Assembly: GCF_004101245.1 (NCBI RefSeq)
Contig: NZ_SCIN01000001.1
Coordinates: 944,784-1,008,783, forward strand
Direction: 5' to 3'
Length of the DNA: 64,000 nucleotides
Source: Sphingomonas sp. UV9
GTDB lineage: Bacteria; Pseudomonadota; Alphaproteobacteria; Sphingomonadales; Sphingomonadaceae
Shown: positions 1-8,740 of the stretch, one piece after another
Layout of the letters: each line of letters starts with the position of its first letter
Numbering within the stretch: position 1 is the stretch's first letter
Translations under genes and position numbers: made by a program
The notes under the pieces: generated by a model
Seen by the model: the letters and a program-made list of their open reading frames with translations, nothing else
Told to the model about the DNA's origin: nothing
Database searches by the model: none

Positions 1-1340
1 AGCGCACCGCTCCGCCGGCCCCCGCCCCGGTCGATGCGAAGGTCGCCGCGCTGCGCGACGCGGCGCTGAAGGACGAGGTGGCGTATGACATCGTCGAGGG
101 TATGACGACCGAAGTCGGGCCACGCATGGCTGGTACCGAGGCCGAGGCACGGGCGCGCGAGTGGTCGGTGACCAAGCTGAAGGCGCTCGGATTCAAGAAC
201 GTGCGGATCGAGCCGTATCAGATGCCCGTCTGGGTGCGCGGCGACGAAACCGCCGAGATCCTTTCGCCCTTCCCGCAGACGCTGAAGCTGACCGCGCTCG
301 GCAATTCGGGCGCGACGCCGGCCGGCGGGCTGACGGCGCAGGTCGTCGTGTTCAAGACGTATGGCGAGATGGTCGCCGCGCCGGCGAGCAGCGTCGCAGG
401 CAAGATCGTCTATGTCGGCAACGCGATGGAGCCGACCCAGGACGGCTCAAGCTACGGCGCCTACGGCCCTGCCCGCTTCGTCGGCCCGGCGATGGCGGCG
501 AGCAAGGGGGCGGCGGCGATCGTGATCCGCTCGATCGGCACCGATCATCACCGCAACCCGCATACCGGCACGACCAACTTTCCCGCCGGCGTGACGCCGA
601 TCCCCTCCGCGGCGCTATCCGTGCCCGACGCCGAATTGATCGAGCGGATGGCCGAGCGCGGCAAGCCGATCTCCATGAAGCTCGTCCTCACCCCGCGCCA
701 GACCGGCGTCCACGAATCGGGCAACGTCATCGCCGAGGTGCCCGGCACCGATCCCAAGGCGGGCATCGTGCTGATCGGCGGGCATCTCGACAGCTGGGAT
801 CTCGGCACCGGCGCAATCGACGACGCATCGGGCGTCGCCATCACCGCGGCCGCCGCCAAGCGCATCCTCGACGGGCCCAAACCCCGCCGGACGATCCGCG
901 TGGTCTGGTTCGGCGCGGAAGAGGTCGGCGGCTTCGGCGGCAAGGCCTATGCCGAGAAGCACGGCAGCGAACGGCACGCGACCGCGGGCGAGTCCGATTT
1001 CGGCGCGGATCGCGTGTGGCGGTTCGAAACCAACCTGCCCGAGACCGCCAAGCCGGTGGCGGATCGCCTCGCCTCCGCACTCGCCCCGCTCGGCATCGCG
1101 CGCGGGTCGGGCGTCGGCGGCGACGGCACCGATGTCGGCCCGACGATGGCGCTGGGCGTGGCCGCGATCGATCTCAACCAGTCGGGCACGCGCTATTTCG
1201 ATACGCACCACACGCCCGATGACACGCTCGACCGGATCGATCCTGTCCAGCTGTCGCAGAACGTCGCAGCCTGGACGACGATGCTCGCGATCGTGGCCAA
1301 TGCGCCCGAGGAAATCGGCTCGGTCGTGCCCCGAAAGTGA
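1..1340 (+). CDS. M28 family metallopeptidase, 5' end outside window
   Basis: This is a zinc-dependent peptidase of the M28 (carboxypeptidase Q / aminopeptidase) type, which removes residues from peptides, usually in the periplasm. Visible motifs are GGHLDSWDLGTG (first His and Asp metal ligands), GAIDDASG (bridging Asp), WFGAEEVG (catalytic Glu plus a ligand) and a late THHTPDD with the last His. A PA-like insert lies between the N-terminal region and the first motif. The reading frame is open to the left edge with no stop. The GTG near position 78 is therefore probably internal, and the signal peptide and true start lie upstream. The missing N-terminus hides its cellular location. Family assignment is strong; substrate is unknown. 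Confidence 0.9.
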   Translation, partial: RTAPPAPAPVDAKVAALRDAALKDEVAYDIVEGMTTEVGPRMAGTEAEARAREWSVTKLKALGFKNVRIEPYQMPVWVRGDETAEILSPFPQTLKLTALGNSGATPAGGLTAQVVVFKTYGEMVAAPASSVAGKIVYVGNAMEPTQDGSSYGAYGPARFVGPAMAASKGAAAIVIRSIGTDHHRNPHTGTTNFPAGVTPIPSAALSVPDAELIERMAERGKPISMKLVLTPRQTGVHESGNVIAEVPGTDPKAGIVLIGGHLDSWDLGTGAIDDASGVAITAAAAKRILDGPKPRRTIRVVWFGAEEVGGFGGKAYAEKHGSERHATAGESDFGADRVWRFETNLPETAKPVADRLASALAPLGIARGSGVGGDGTDVGPTMALGVAAIDLNQSGTRYFDTHHTPDDTLDRIDPVQLSQNVAAWTTMLAIVANAPEEIGSVVPRK

Positions 1341-1494
1341 CCAATTGCGTGTGCCGATCTGTCATCGTTCTGCCGCAAACCTTGCGGACAGATGAATTTA
1401 GCGGATTGACCCCCCGCCTCGGTCCGCTATTTGACGTGACTTCGCGACGGCAATCGGGTCGGCCGCGAGTGAAACTATGCTTGGGAGCATTCGA

Positions 1495-1761
1495 ATGAAG
1501 AAGATCGTTCTGATCGCTGCTGCCGCCGGCCTGATGTCCGTCGCAGCCTGCAGCAAGTCGCCAGAAGCCGCCGCCGTTGAGAACAACGCGGACATGCTGG
1601 CTGACAACATGGAAATGCAGGCTGACAACATGGATGCAATGGCAGACAACACCTCGAACGGCGTCGCAACCGACGTTCTCGAGAACGCTGCTGACAACAT
1701 GAACGCAGCTGCCGACAACGTCCGTGACGCTGCCGACGAGAAGACCGACAACATGAACTAA
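1495..1761 (+). CDS. Small heptad-repeat lipoprotein
   Basis: This is a protein of about 88 residues. It has a basic start (MKK), a hydrophobic segment and a lipobox-like SVAAC, so it is probably a lipoprotein anchored in the envelope. The mature part runs in 7-residue steps such as LADNMEM, QADNMDA, MADNTSN, ENAADNM and NAAADNV, predicting one continuous amphipathic helix or coiled coil, similar in plan to Braun-type lipoproteins. There is no C-terminal lysine of the Lpp type. The ATG at 1495 is preferred over the in-frame ATG at 1477 because GGGAG lies just before it. Two UUCG-loop hairpins follow the stop. The family was not recognised by name; structural role is inferred. Confidence 0.75.
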   Translation: MKKIVLIAAAAGLMSVAACSKSPEAAAVENNADMLADNMEMQADNMDAMADNTSNGVATDVLENAADNMNAAADNVRDAADEKTDNMN

Positions 1762-1768
1762 AATTCCG

Positions 1769-1786
1769 TCGAGCGTTCGCGCTCGA
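1769..1786 (+). other. UUCG-capped hairpin after the small lipoprotein gene
   Basis: A 7-bp perfect stem (TCGAGCG / CGCTCGA) with a TTCG tetraloop starts 8 bases after the stop codon and is followed by a second hairpin. It may protect the 3' end of the message or act as an RNase barrier. Confidence 0.55.
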
Positions 1787-1803
1787 TAGAATTCTAGTGT
1801 CGG

Positions 1804-1834
1804 AAAGGGCGTTCCTTCGGGAGCGCCCTTTTTC
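1804..1834 (+). terminator. Rho-independent terminator
   Basis: A 12-bp stem (AAAGGGCGTTCC / GGAGCGCCCTTT, one G-U pair) closes on a TTCG tetraloop and runs into a T tract (TTTTTC). It terminates the lipoprotein transcript before tRNA-Ile. Confidence 0.9.
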
Positions 1835-1896
1835 TTTGTCCGTTTGCTTTGCGCCCTTTTGCCGGATGATCGCTTGCGCTAACGCGGGGGCCGGTG

Positions 1897-1972
1897 GGGC
1901 CTGTAGCTCAACGGTTAGAGCTGGCCGCTCATAACGGCTAGGTTGCGGGTTCGATTCCTGCCGGGCCCACCA
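1897..1972 (+). tRNA. tRNA-Ile (CAU anticodon, lysidine type)
   Basis: A 76-nt cloverleaf. The acceptor GGGCCTG pairs with CGGGCCC, there is a D arm with GCTC/GAGC, and the anticodon loop CTCATAA has CAT at 1930-1932. The T arm contains GGTTCGATTCC, and CCA is encoded. The GGGCCUG acceptor is typical of the minor tRNA-Ile2, read as AUA after TilS modification, rather than of elongator or initiator Met. The Ile versus Met call rests on that acceptor similarity. Confidence 0.85.
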
Positions 1973-1985
1973 ACCGCCCCAGCGA

Positions 1986-3131
1986 TCAAGCGACGATCCC
2001 GCCAGTTTTGAGCGCAGCGATCTCGTCCGCGGGATAGCCAAGCCCATTGAGCAGCATATCCGTATCGGTATGCCCATCGGCCATGCGTGGCGCGACGGTC
2101 GGCGTGGCGGAGTAACGCGGTGCAGGCGCCGGCTGGACCACGCCCCTCGCCTCTATGAACGTGCCACGCGCGACATTGTGCGGATGTGCCGGTGCTTCGG
2201 CCAGCGATAACACCGGCGCGAAACATGCGTCGCTATGCTCCAGCAGCGCACACCATTCGTCACGAGTCCGGCTGACAAATACCGCCGCCAGCCGTTCCTT
2301 GAGCGCAGGCCAGCCGCGCGGATCCATCTGCCGGTCGAACGCGGGATCGGCCGCCAGCCCCGCCTTCTCGCGCAACACTGCGTAGAATTGCGGCTCGATC
2401 GCACCGATCGACAGGTATTTCCCGTCGGCGCAGGCATAGGTGTCGTAGAAATGCGCGCCGGTATCGAGCAGGTTCACCCCGCGCTCGTCGCGCCACAGGC
2501 CCTGCCCGTGAAAACTCCAGATCATGCTCATCAGCAACGCCGCGCCGTCTGTCATCGCGCAATCGATGACCTGCCCCTGTCCGGTCGTCCGCGCATGAAG
2601 CAGGGCGCTCACCATGCCAAAGGCGAGCATCATCGCGCCCCCGCCGAAATCGCCGACGATGTTGATCGGCGGCGTTGGCTTCTCGCCCGCGCGCCCGAAG
2701 GTATGCAACGCGCCAGCCAGCGCGATATAGTTGATGTCGTGCCCTGCCGCCTGCGCGTAGGGCCCGTCCTGCCCCCAGCCTGTCATGCGCCCGTAGACGA
2801 GCCGGGGTGTGACCTCGAGCAGCACCTCCGGTCCGAGCCCGAGCCGCTCGGTAACCCCGGGTCGAAACCCTTCGACGAAGCCATCCGCCGATGCGACCAG
2901 ATCACGGACAACGCCGATCCCCTCGGCGGACTTGAGATCGATCGCAATCGTCTTGCGCGATCGCAGCAGGATATCCTTGGCAGGATCGCCGCCCGGCCCA
3001 CCCTTTTTCGCGCCCGGTCGTTCGATCCGGATCACCTCGGCGCCGTGATCGGCGAGCATCATGCATGCGAACGGCGCCGGCCCGATCCCGGCAAGCTCGA
3101 CGATCCGGATCCCGGCGAGCGGGCCGGTCAA
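1986..3131 (-). CDS. CaiB/BaiF CoA-transferase family protein (alpha-methylacyl-CoA racemase-like)
   Basis: A 381-residue class III CoA-transferase, cytosolic, that moves CoA between acids or epimerises 2-methylacyl-CoA. The N-terminus GPLAGIRIVELAGIGPAPF and the segments AEVIRIERPG and INYIALAGALHTFG are family hallmarks, and the closeness to racemases (short length, PFACMMLADHGA) suggests an Amacr-like member. The best start is a TTG at 3131; the nearby ATG upstream is in another frame and stops at once. It lies 113 bases downstream of the DUF885 gene on the same strand. The exact acyl substrate cannot be read from sequence. Confidence 0.88.
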   Translation of the reverse strand: MTGPLAGIRIVELAGIGPAPFACMMLADHGAEVIRIERPGAKKGGPGGDPAKDILLRSRKTIAIDLKSAEGIGVVRDLVASADGFVEGFRPGVTERLGLGPEVLLEVTPRLVYGRMTGWGQDGPYAQAAGHDINYIALAGALHTFGRAGEKPTPPINIVGDFGGGAMMLAFGMVSALLHARTTGQGQVIDCAMTDGAALLMSMIWSFHGQGLWRDERGVNLLDTGAHFYDTYACADGKYLSIGAIEPQFYAVLREKAGLAADPAFDRQMDPRGWPALKERLAAVFVSRTRDEWCALLEHSDACFAPVLSLAEAPAHPHNVARGTFIEARGVVQPAPAPRYSATPTVAPRMADGHTDTDMLLNGLGYPADEIAALKTGGIVA

Positions 3132-3244
3132 CGCCGCAACCCCAAACCGCGCCGAAGATATCCTGCGGCCATGACACCCCTCCGATGGATTATTTTATCG
3201 CAGGAGGGTCACAGCATTCGCAGATCGGGTCAAGCGACCGCCGC

Positions 3245-5020
3245 TTACCCGATCGGCAGGTCGAACAGCAGTTCGCGGACGTAGCGGACTGGCGGCGAAC
3301 CATGCTCAAGGAGCGCGTCGTTGTAACGCTTCAGGTCGAACTTCGCGCCCTCACGCTTCTTCGCCTCGTCCCGCAGCGCCATGTGCTCGGAATAGCCGGT
3401 GAAATAGCTCAACAACTGGGTCGAGCCGAGCGACGCGCGGACCCATTTCCCCGCCGCCTCGCGCTCCTGCTGGAACGCGGTGCGCGTCATCAGCTGCATC
3501 GCCTGCTCGCGCGTCATGCCCTCGGTATGGATGCCGATATCGAGCAGCGAGTTCGAGATCGAGCGCAGCCGCATCTTGAGCACGGTCAGCTTGAAGAGCG
3601 GGTCACCGTTCAGATAGCCCTCGTCCGCCATCATCCCCTCGGCATACACCGCCCAGCCCTCGATGAACGGCCCCGAGCCGAGTACCGCGCGCAGCGTCGA
3701 CTGCTTCGCATTGGCGTGCGCGAGCTGGAGAAAATGCCCCGGCATCGCCTCGTGCACCGCCAGGTCGTGGATCATATAGTCGTTATATTCACTCAGGAAC
3801 GACGTCGCCTGCGCCTCGGTCCAGTCGTCGGGAATCGGCGAGACGGCGAAGAACGTGCCGAGGTTCTTCTCCAGCGGACCCGGCGAATCGCAATAGGCGA
3901 CCGCCACGCCCTGCTGGAATTTGGGCATCGTGATGATCTTCACCGGGCCATCGGGCATTCCCACCAGCCCCTTATCGCGGACGAAGGCGGTCGCCTGCGC
4001 CAGCGCCTTGGTCGAGGCCTCGATCATGCCGTCGCGGGCGGGGCGCTTGGCATAGGTGAGTTCGAGCGCGGCCTGGATCGCCGCCTGTTGCTGCGCGTCG
4101 GACGGTTTGTCGGGGAGCAGCAGCGCGCCCGGCTTGGCGCCGAATATCTGGCGGGCGATCGCGTACATCTGCGCGCGCGTATCGACGATCGCGGCCTGCG
4201 CACGGCGCTTGATCTCGGCGCGGGTGAGGTCCGATTGCAGCGCGAACTTGAGCTTGGTGTCGTACAGGGCCGCGCCGAGCCGGAAATCGCCCTTCGCGCC
4301 CGGTACCAGCGTCTTGTCGAGCCAGACCTGATGCTCGGCCACCGCTGCCTTCAGCTTCACTAGCGCCGCGTCGAAGCGCGTGGCGTCCGCCGCCGACAGC
4401 TCCGTCTTGTGCGGCGCGAGCATGCTCTCGGCGATGTCGACGATGCCGCTGTTCTGCTTGGCCACGGTCGTCGCGTAGATCGAGGGCACGCGCGCGACCA
4501 CGATGGTCGCGCGCGCCTGCGCCAGCAACGCCGGCAGAGCCTCCATCCGCGCGGTCGCCGCCTTCAGCCGCTGCGGCCACGGCGCGAAATCGCGCGCGGC
4601 CAGCGAATACAGCGACCCGCCGGCGATGTCGTTATAGACCTGCGGATCCCACGCCCAGCCGCGCAGCGTCTCCGCATCCCAGATGTCGTAGCGCAGCGCG
4701 TTGTCGAGCAACGCCGCATCGACCTGCTCTTCGCGCGACAGGGCTTTCCGGTCGATCCGCTGGAGATCCGCCAGCATCGCCTTCGAGAACGCCTCGCGCT
4801 TGGCGCGACCGGCGGCCGACATATCGGTGACCTGCGCGTCGAACCGGTGATCGCCAAGGCCGGTCGCCGACGAGGGGTTCAGCCTCGCCAGGCCATCGAC
4901 ATAGCGCTTCGACAGCGACGCGAACGTGGCGTTCTCCGCCGCCTGTACGGCCGAGGTCGGGATCGAGGAAACGGGCAGCACCAGGATCGCGGCGCCGAGT
5001 AGCAGACGGAAATTACGCAT
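3245..5020 (-). CDS. DUF885 family protein, probable exported metallopeptidase
   Basis: A 591-residue protein with an N-terminal signal peptide (MRNFRLLLGAAILVLP, cleavage near VQAAENA), so it is probably periplasmic. The core carries the HEAMPGH motif, an HExxxxH-type zinc site shared with gluzincin-like DUF885 proteins. Glu residues likely to complete the site follow in the EGWAVYAEG segment. Members are thought to be peptidases, but few are characterised. It ends 113 bases before the CaiB gene and starts 17 bases after the S9 peptidase stop, so the peptidase pair may be co-transcribed. Confidence 0.88.
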   Translation of the reverse strand: MRNFRLLLGAAILVLPVSSIPTSAVQAAENATFASLSKRYVDGLARLNPSSATGLGDHRFDAQVTDMSAAGRAKREAFSKAMLADLQRIDRKALSREEQVDAALLDNALRYDIWDAETLRGWAWDPQVYNDIAGGSLYSLAARDFAPWPQRLKAATARMEALPALLAQARATIVVARVPSIYATTVAKQNSGIVDIAESMLAPHKTELSAADATRFDAALVKLKAAVAEHQVWLDKTLVPGAKGDFRLGAALYDTKLKFALQSDLTRAEIKRRAQAAIVDTRAQMYAIARQIFGAKPGALLLPDKPSDAQQQAAIQAALELTYAKRPARDGMIEASTKALAQATAFVRDKGLVGMPDGPVKIITMPKFQQGVAVAYCDSPGPLEKNLGTFFAVSPIPDDWTEAQATSFLSEYNDYMIHDLAVHEAMPGHFLQLAHANAKQSTLRAVLGSGPFIEGWAVYAEGMMADEGYLNGDPLFKLTVLKMRLRSISNSLLDIGIHTEGMTREQAMQLMTRTAFQQEREAAGKWVRASLGSTQLLSYFTGYSEHMALRDEAKKREGAKFDLKRYNDALLEHGSPPVRYVRELLFDLPIG

Positions 5021-5037
5021 GGTTTAGTTCCTCACGA

Positions 5038-7182
5038 TCAGCGCTGTGGAGCGGTGCCGAGTTGGGTGTTGAGATAGACGGTGACGAGCGCCGCGCGTTT
5101 CGCGTCCTCGATCTTGTCGGCGCCCGCCGCGTGGCCGCCTTCGGGGTTCTCATAGTAGAAGAACGGGTCGCCATATTCCTCGAGCCGCGCGGCGAATTTG
5201 CGAGCATGGCCGGGGTGGACGCGGTCGTCTTCAGTCGAGGTATAGATGAACGGCACCGGGTATTTCACGCCGCGCTTCAGATTCTGGTACGGCGAATATT
5301 TCGAGATGAACGCCCAGTCCGCCGGCTTGTCGGGATCGCCATATTCACCGATCCACGACGCGCCCGCCGACAGATGCGAGTAACGCTGCATGTCGAGCAA
5401 CGGCGATCCCATCACGATCGCGCCGTACAGGTCCGGCCGCTGCTCCATCGCGACGCCGACAAGCAAACCGCCGTTCGAGCGTCCCGACACCGCGATCTTC
5501 CGTTTCGCGCTGACACCGGTACGAACCAGATCGTCGCCGACCGCATGAAGATCGTCATACGCCTTTTGCCGGTTCTCGCGCAGCGGCATCTGGTGCCAGC
5601 GCGGCCCGTATTCGCCACCGCCACGAATGTTGGCGAGCACGAACGCATGGCCCTCCTCGACCCAGAACAGACCGGCCGGGCCCGAGCGATAGGGCTGGTC
5701 GACGAGGTAGGTCGGCGTCTGCGCGTTGCGGAACCCGCCATAGGCGTGGACCAGCGCCGGTACGGGCCCGCTCGTGCCCCTTTTTCGCACGAGGAAATAC
5801 GGAATCTTGGTCCCGTCCTTCGACGTCGCGAACCGCTGTTCGACCTGCATTCTGGAGCCATCGAACCGCGCAGGCAGCGTATCGACCGTCGCGGGCTTGG
5901 CGTTCGGGCGGACGGCGTAGAGCGTTGGCGGGCTGAGGAAGCTCTCGACCATCGCGAAGGCGAGGTCATCCTTCCCCGCGGTCGCATCAAGGTGGATCGT
6001 CGAAGCGGTCGGCAAAGCCGCGACCGCCTGCGTCCAGACCCCGTCCGCACCGCGCGTCAGCGACACGAGCCGCCCCGATACGTCGTCGAGCATCTTCACC
6101 CACAGCACCGACTTGCTCGAATCGACCTGCTCCACCGCCTGCGTCGCGGTCGGCACGAGCACCCGCTCGATCGTCGGCGCGCGGCCGGCCAACACGTCGG
6201 CGATGCTGTAGGCGACCACTGCTCCCGCCGGCACGCCGCGCCAGTCGGACGCCAACGTTGCGATCAGCCGGCCGTCGAGCACGGTGTTGATCACCGCGTC
6301 GTCGGGCAGCGGCGACGGCACGAGCCGGCCGTCCTGCGCGACATGGCTGCGCTTCGAATGGAAGAAATCGGTGTCGCGGACGACCAGCGGATAGCGCTGC
6401 TCGCCATCCGGAAATACGCTGACGTTTATCCCGACGTCATCCTTCGTCACGTTGGCGATCTCGGTCGCGGCGGCCAGTGGCGTACCGCGGCGCCACAGTT
6501 TGGCGATGCGTGGATATCCCGACTTGGTCAGGCTGTCGGCGCCGTAGTCGGTCGCCACGTACAGCGCGTCCGGGCTGGCCCAGCTCAGCCGCGTCTTGAA
6601 GATCGGCACGACGAAGCCATCGGCAACGAACTTGCCCGACGGAATATCGAACTCGCGCTCCTCGACCGCGTCTCCGCCACCGTCCGACAATGCCACCATG
6701 CAGCGATCATAAGACGGCGAGCGGCACGTCGCGCCCTTCCACACCCAGCTCTTGCCCTCCGCCTTGCCGAGCGCATCGACGTCAATCAGCGTCCGCCATA
6801 CCGGCTTGCCGCTGCCGAACGACGCCAGCGACGCGACCCGCCACAGGCCGCGAACGTTGGTCTTGTCCTGCCACAGGTTGAGCACCTGATCGCCGATGAT
6901 CTGGTCGGGGTTGGCGATCTGGCGATCGGCCTGCAACAGGTCCAGCGCGCGCTGGCGGTACGCCGCATAGCCAGGCTTCGCTTCGAGCGCCGCCAGCGAG
7001 CGCGTATTCCAGCGCTTCACCGTATCGAGGGCCCGCGCACCGTGAATATCCTCCAGATACGCGTTCGGGTCGACGGCGGGAGTTTGGGCGGGAGTTTGCG
7101 CCGGGATCGGGGCAGGCGTCTGCGCCAGTGCGGTCGTCGGCAGGGCCAACAGGGCCAGGAACGGGAGGCGTTGGTGCATCAT
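5038..7182 (-). CDS. S9 prolyl oligopeptidase family protein
   Basis: A serine peptidase of 714 residues with an N-terminal signal peptide (MMHQRLPFLALLALPTTALAQ), followed by a Gln/Pro repeat (AQTPAQTPA). An N-terminal beta-propeller region precedes a C-terminal alpha/beta-hydrolase domain. The nucleophile is the Ser of SGRSNGG (about residue 569), the Asp lies in STEDDRVHPGH and the His in EGGHAAG. The start at 7182 is chosen over a further-upstream codon because the signal peptide begins there and AAAGAG precedes it. It likely cleaves short, proline-containing peptides in the periplasm. It precedes the DUF885 gene by 17 bases. Confidence 0.92.
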   Translation of the reverse strand: MMHQRLPFLALLALPTTALAQTPAPIPAQTPAQTPAVDPNAYLEDIHGARALDTVKRWNTRSLAALEAKPGYAAYRQRALDLLQADRQIANPDQIIGDQVLNLWQDKTNVRGLWRVASLASFGSGKPVWRTLIDVDALGKAEGKSWVWKGATCRSPSYDRCMVALSDGGGDAVEEREFDIPSGKFVADGFVVPIFKTRLSWASPDALYVATDYGADSLTKSGYPRIAKLWRRGTPLAAATEIANVTKDDVGINVSVFPDGEQRYPLVVRDTDFFHSKRSHVAQDGRLVPSPLPDDAVINTVLDGRLIATLASDWRGVPAGAVVAYSIADVLAGRAPTIERVLVPTATQAVEQVDSSKSVLWVKMLDDVSGRLVSLTRGADGVWTQAVAALPTASTIHLDATAGKDDLAFAMVESFLSPPTLYAVRPNAKPATVDTLPARFDGSRMQVEQRFATSKDGTKIPYFLVRKRGTSGPVPALVHAYGGFRNAQTPTYLVDQPYRSGPAGLFWVEEGHAFVLANIRGGGEYGPRWHQMPLRENRQKAYDDLHAVGDDLVRTGVSAKRKIAVSGRSNGGLLVGVAMEQRPDLYGAIVMGSPLLDMQRYSHLSAGASWIGEYGDPDKPADWAFISKYSPYQNLKRGVKYPVPFIYTSTEDDRVHPGHARKFAARLEEYGDPFFYYENPEGGHAAGADKIEDAKRAALVTVYLNTQLGTAPQR

Positions 7183-7261
7183 CACTCTTTCTTCGTTCGA
7201 TGACGCGACCTTAGGCAGCACGGTCCGCTCTGCTAACCCCCTCTCTCACGCTAATCCGCGA

Positions 7262-8248
7262 TCACGCGGCCTCCAGCGCCAGCAGCGCGAACGTCGCCAG
7301 CCAATGCTCGCCCATGTAATCGTCCGCGAGATGCGGCAGCGCTTCGGCGAGATGCGCGTCGGCGATCGCGTTTGCCGCCGCCGGCACCGGCAAGGCCTCG
7401 GCGATCGTCCGCCAGCACCAGGCCCGCGACAGGTTCAGCCCGTCGAGATGCGCGAGCCGCCCGTCGGAACGGTCGCTGACGACCGCAGGCGCGCGCAGGC
7501 ACGCCGTCGCCGCACCGAACGGATCGGGCAGAAACGCCGCCAGCCATGCGGGGAAGTCCGTGCCGAGAACGTCCTTCATCAACGCCGCCTCGCACAATGT
7601 CGCGGACAGGAAATCCTCGCCGCTCGGCTCGAACGGCCGGCAATCGCGATCGTCGCCATACCAGTCCCGTGCCCGCGCCTCGATCAGCACGGCGAGCGAC
7701 GAGTCGTGCGCCCTCGCCCAACGCAGCGCATGGACCAGTGCAAACGCGGTGCAGTCGTGCTTGCCGCTGCGCACCGGATAGACGAGTTTCGGCAGATACG
7801 CCGCAAACCGGGCGGCGAACGCGCGCGCCAACGGCTCGACAGCCGCCGCCCAGGGCCGATCGGGCCGCAATGCCAGTTCGTCATGCAGCGCGAGTAGCCA
7901 GCCCCAGCCATAAGGTCGCTCGAACCCGCCCGTGCCCGGTCGATCGAGATAGGCGACCTCACCCGCGATCAGCGCGGGCAGGAGCATCCGGTCCGCCAGC
8001 GCCTCGACCGCGGCGGCCTCCGCCATATCCGGAGACAACCGTGCGAGCCGCATGACCTGCCACCAGCCATGCACGCAACTGTGCCAGTCGAAGCTGCCGT
8101 GAAACACCGGATGCAACGTCTTCGGCAGTGCTAGGTCGCCGGGCCCTTCGAGCACCTGATCGAGCTTGTACGGCCATTCGCGGGTCAGATGCCCCAGCGT
8201 CAGCCCGGCAAACCGCGCTGCGGTCGCGCGATCGAGCGTATCGGTCAT
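7262..8248 (-). CDS. DUF2891 family protein
   Basis: A 328-residue soluble protein with no signal peptide. It matches the DUF2891 pattern: HPVFHGSFDWHSCVHGWW near residue 50, YGWGWLLALHDEL near 115 and SGKHDCTAFAL near 165. The fold resembles alpha/alpha-barrel sugar-processing proteins, but the biochemical role is unknown. It is the third gene of a same-strand run after the GGDEF-EAL and NTF2-like genes, 30 bases downstream of the latter. Confidence 0.85.
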   Translation of the reverse strand: MTDTLDRATAARFAGLTLGHLTREWPYKLDQVLEGPGDLALPKTLHPVFHGSFDWHSCVHGWWQVMRLARLSPDMAEAAAVEALADRMLLPALIAGEVAYLDRPGTGGFERPYGWGWLLALHDELALRPDRPWAAAVEPLARAFAARFAAYLPKLVYPVRSGKHDCTAFALVHALRWARAHDSSLAVLIEARARDWYGDDRDCRPFEPSGEDFLSATLCEAALMKDVLGTDFPAWLAAFLPDPFGAATACLRAPAVVSDRSDGRLAHLDGLNLSRAWCWRTIAEALPVPAAANAIADAHLAEALPHLADDYMGEHWLATFALLALEAA

Positions 8249-8278
8249 TGCGTCATCCTGTATCGTTGCAGTCGGCGT

Positions 8279-8740
8279 TCAACTGCTGTGATCGGCGATG
8301 ATCTGCCACGCCGCCCCGCGCCGCTCGAACACCAGCGTCGTCATCCCGCTTTCCACGGCCGATGGCCCGGTCAGCGTCCAGCGCGCGAACAGCATCGCGT
8401 GGCGCGGATCGATCCCGCGCATCTCCAGGAACGCGAACGTCAACGTGCCACGCGCATTGCCGACGCCGCGAAAGCTCGGCCAGTATTTGGCGGCGATCGC
8501 CTCCCTGCCGCGCAACAGCCCCTTCGGCGTCACGAATACCGCATTGTCGGCATAGATGGCCATGAACCGCGCGAGATCGCCCGCATTCCAACCGGCCGCG
8601 CTCGCCGCCATCGCCCGCCGGATCGCGGTCTCGGCCGGGACTTGCGAAGGTGCAGCGGCGACCTTTGCGGCAGCGGGGGCGGCCACAGGAGCTGCGGCAG
8701 CGGCGGCCATCATCGCGATCGGCAGCACCATGAGTCGCAT
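8279..8740 (-). CDS. Exported NTF2-like (SgcJ/EcaC, DUF4440-type) protein
   Basis: A 153-residue protein. It has a signal peptide and an Ala/Pro-rich stretch (about residues 1-35), then a compact cone-shaped NTF2-like domain with the typical AGDLARFMAIYADNAVFVTPKG, GREAIAAKYW and FERRGAAWQIIADHSS segments. Such proteins bind small ligands or act as accessory subunits; the ligand is unknown. The ATG overlaps the stop of the upstream GGDEF-EAL gene by one base (TGATG), so translation is probably coupled. Confidence 0.85.
   Translation of the reverse strand: MRLMVLPIAMMAAAAAAPVAAPAAAKVAAAPSQVPAETAIRRAMAASAAGWNAGDLARFMAIYADNAVFVTPKGLLRGREAIAAKYWPSFRGVGNARGTLTFAFLEMRGIDPRHAMLFARWTLTGPSAVESGMTTLVFERRGAAWQIIADHSS

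Noticed and set aside
1897..1972. tRNA-Ile as an integration site of a mobile island
   Set aside because: No integrase gene, direct repeat of the tRNA 3' end, or composition change was found nearby.
5062..7203. A 713-residue open frame antisense to the S9 peptidase
   Set aside because: It is a GC-rich shadow frame, rich in Arg and His with no motif, while the opposite strand carries a full catalytic triad.
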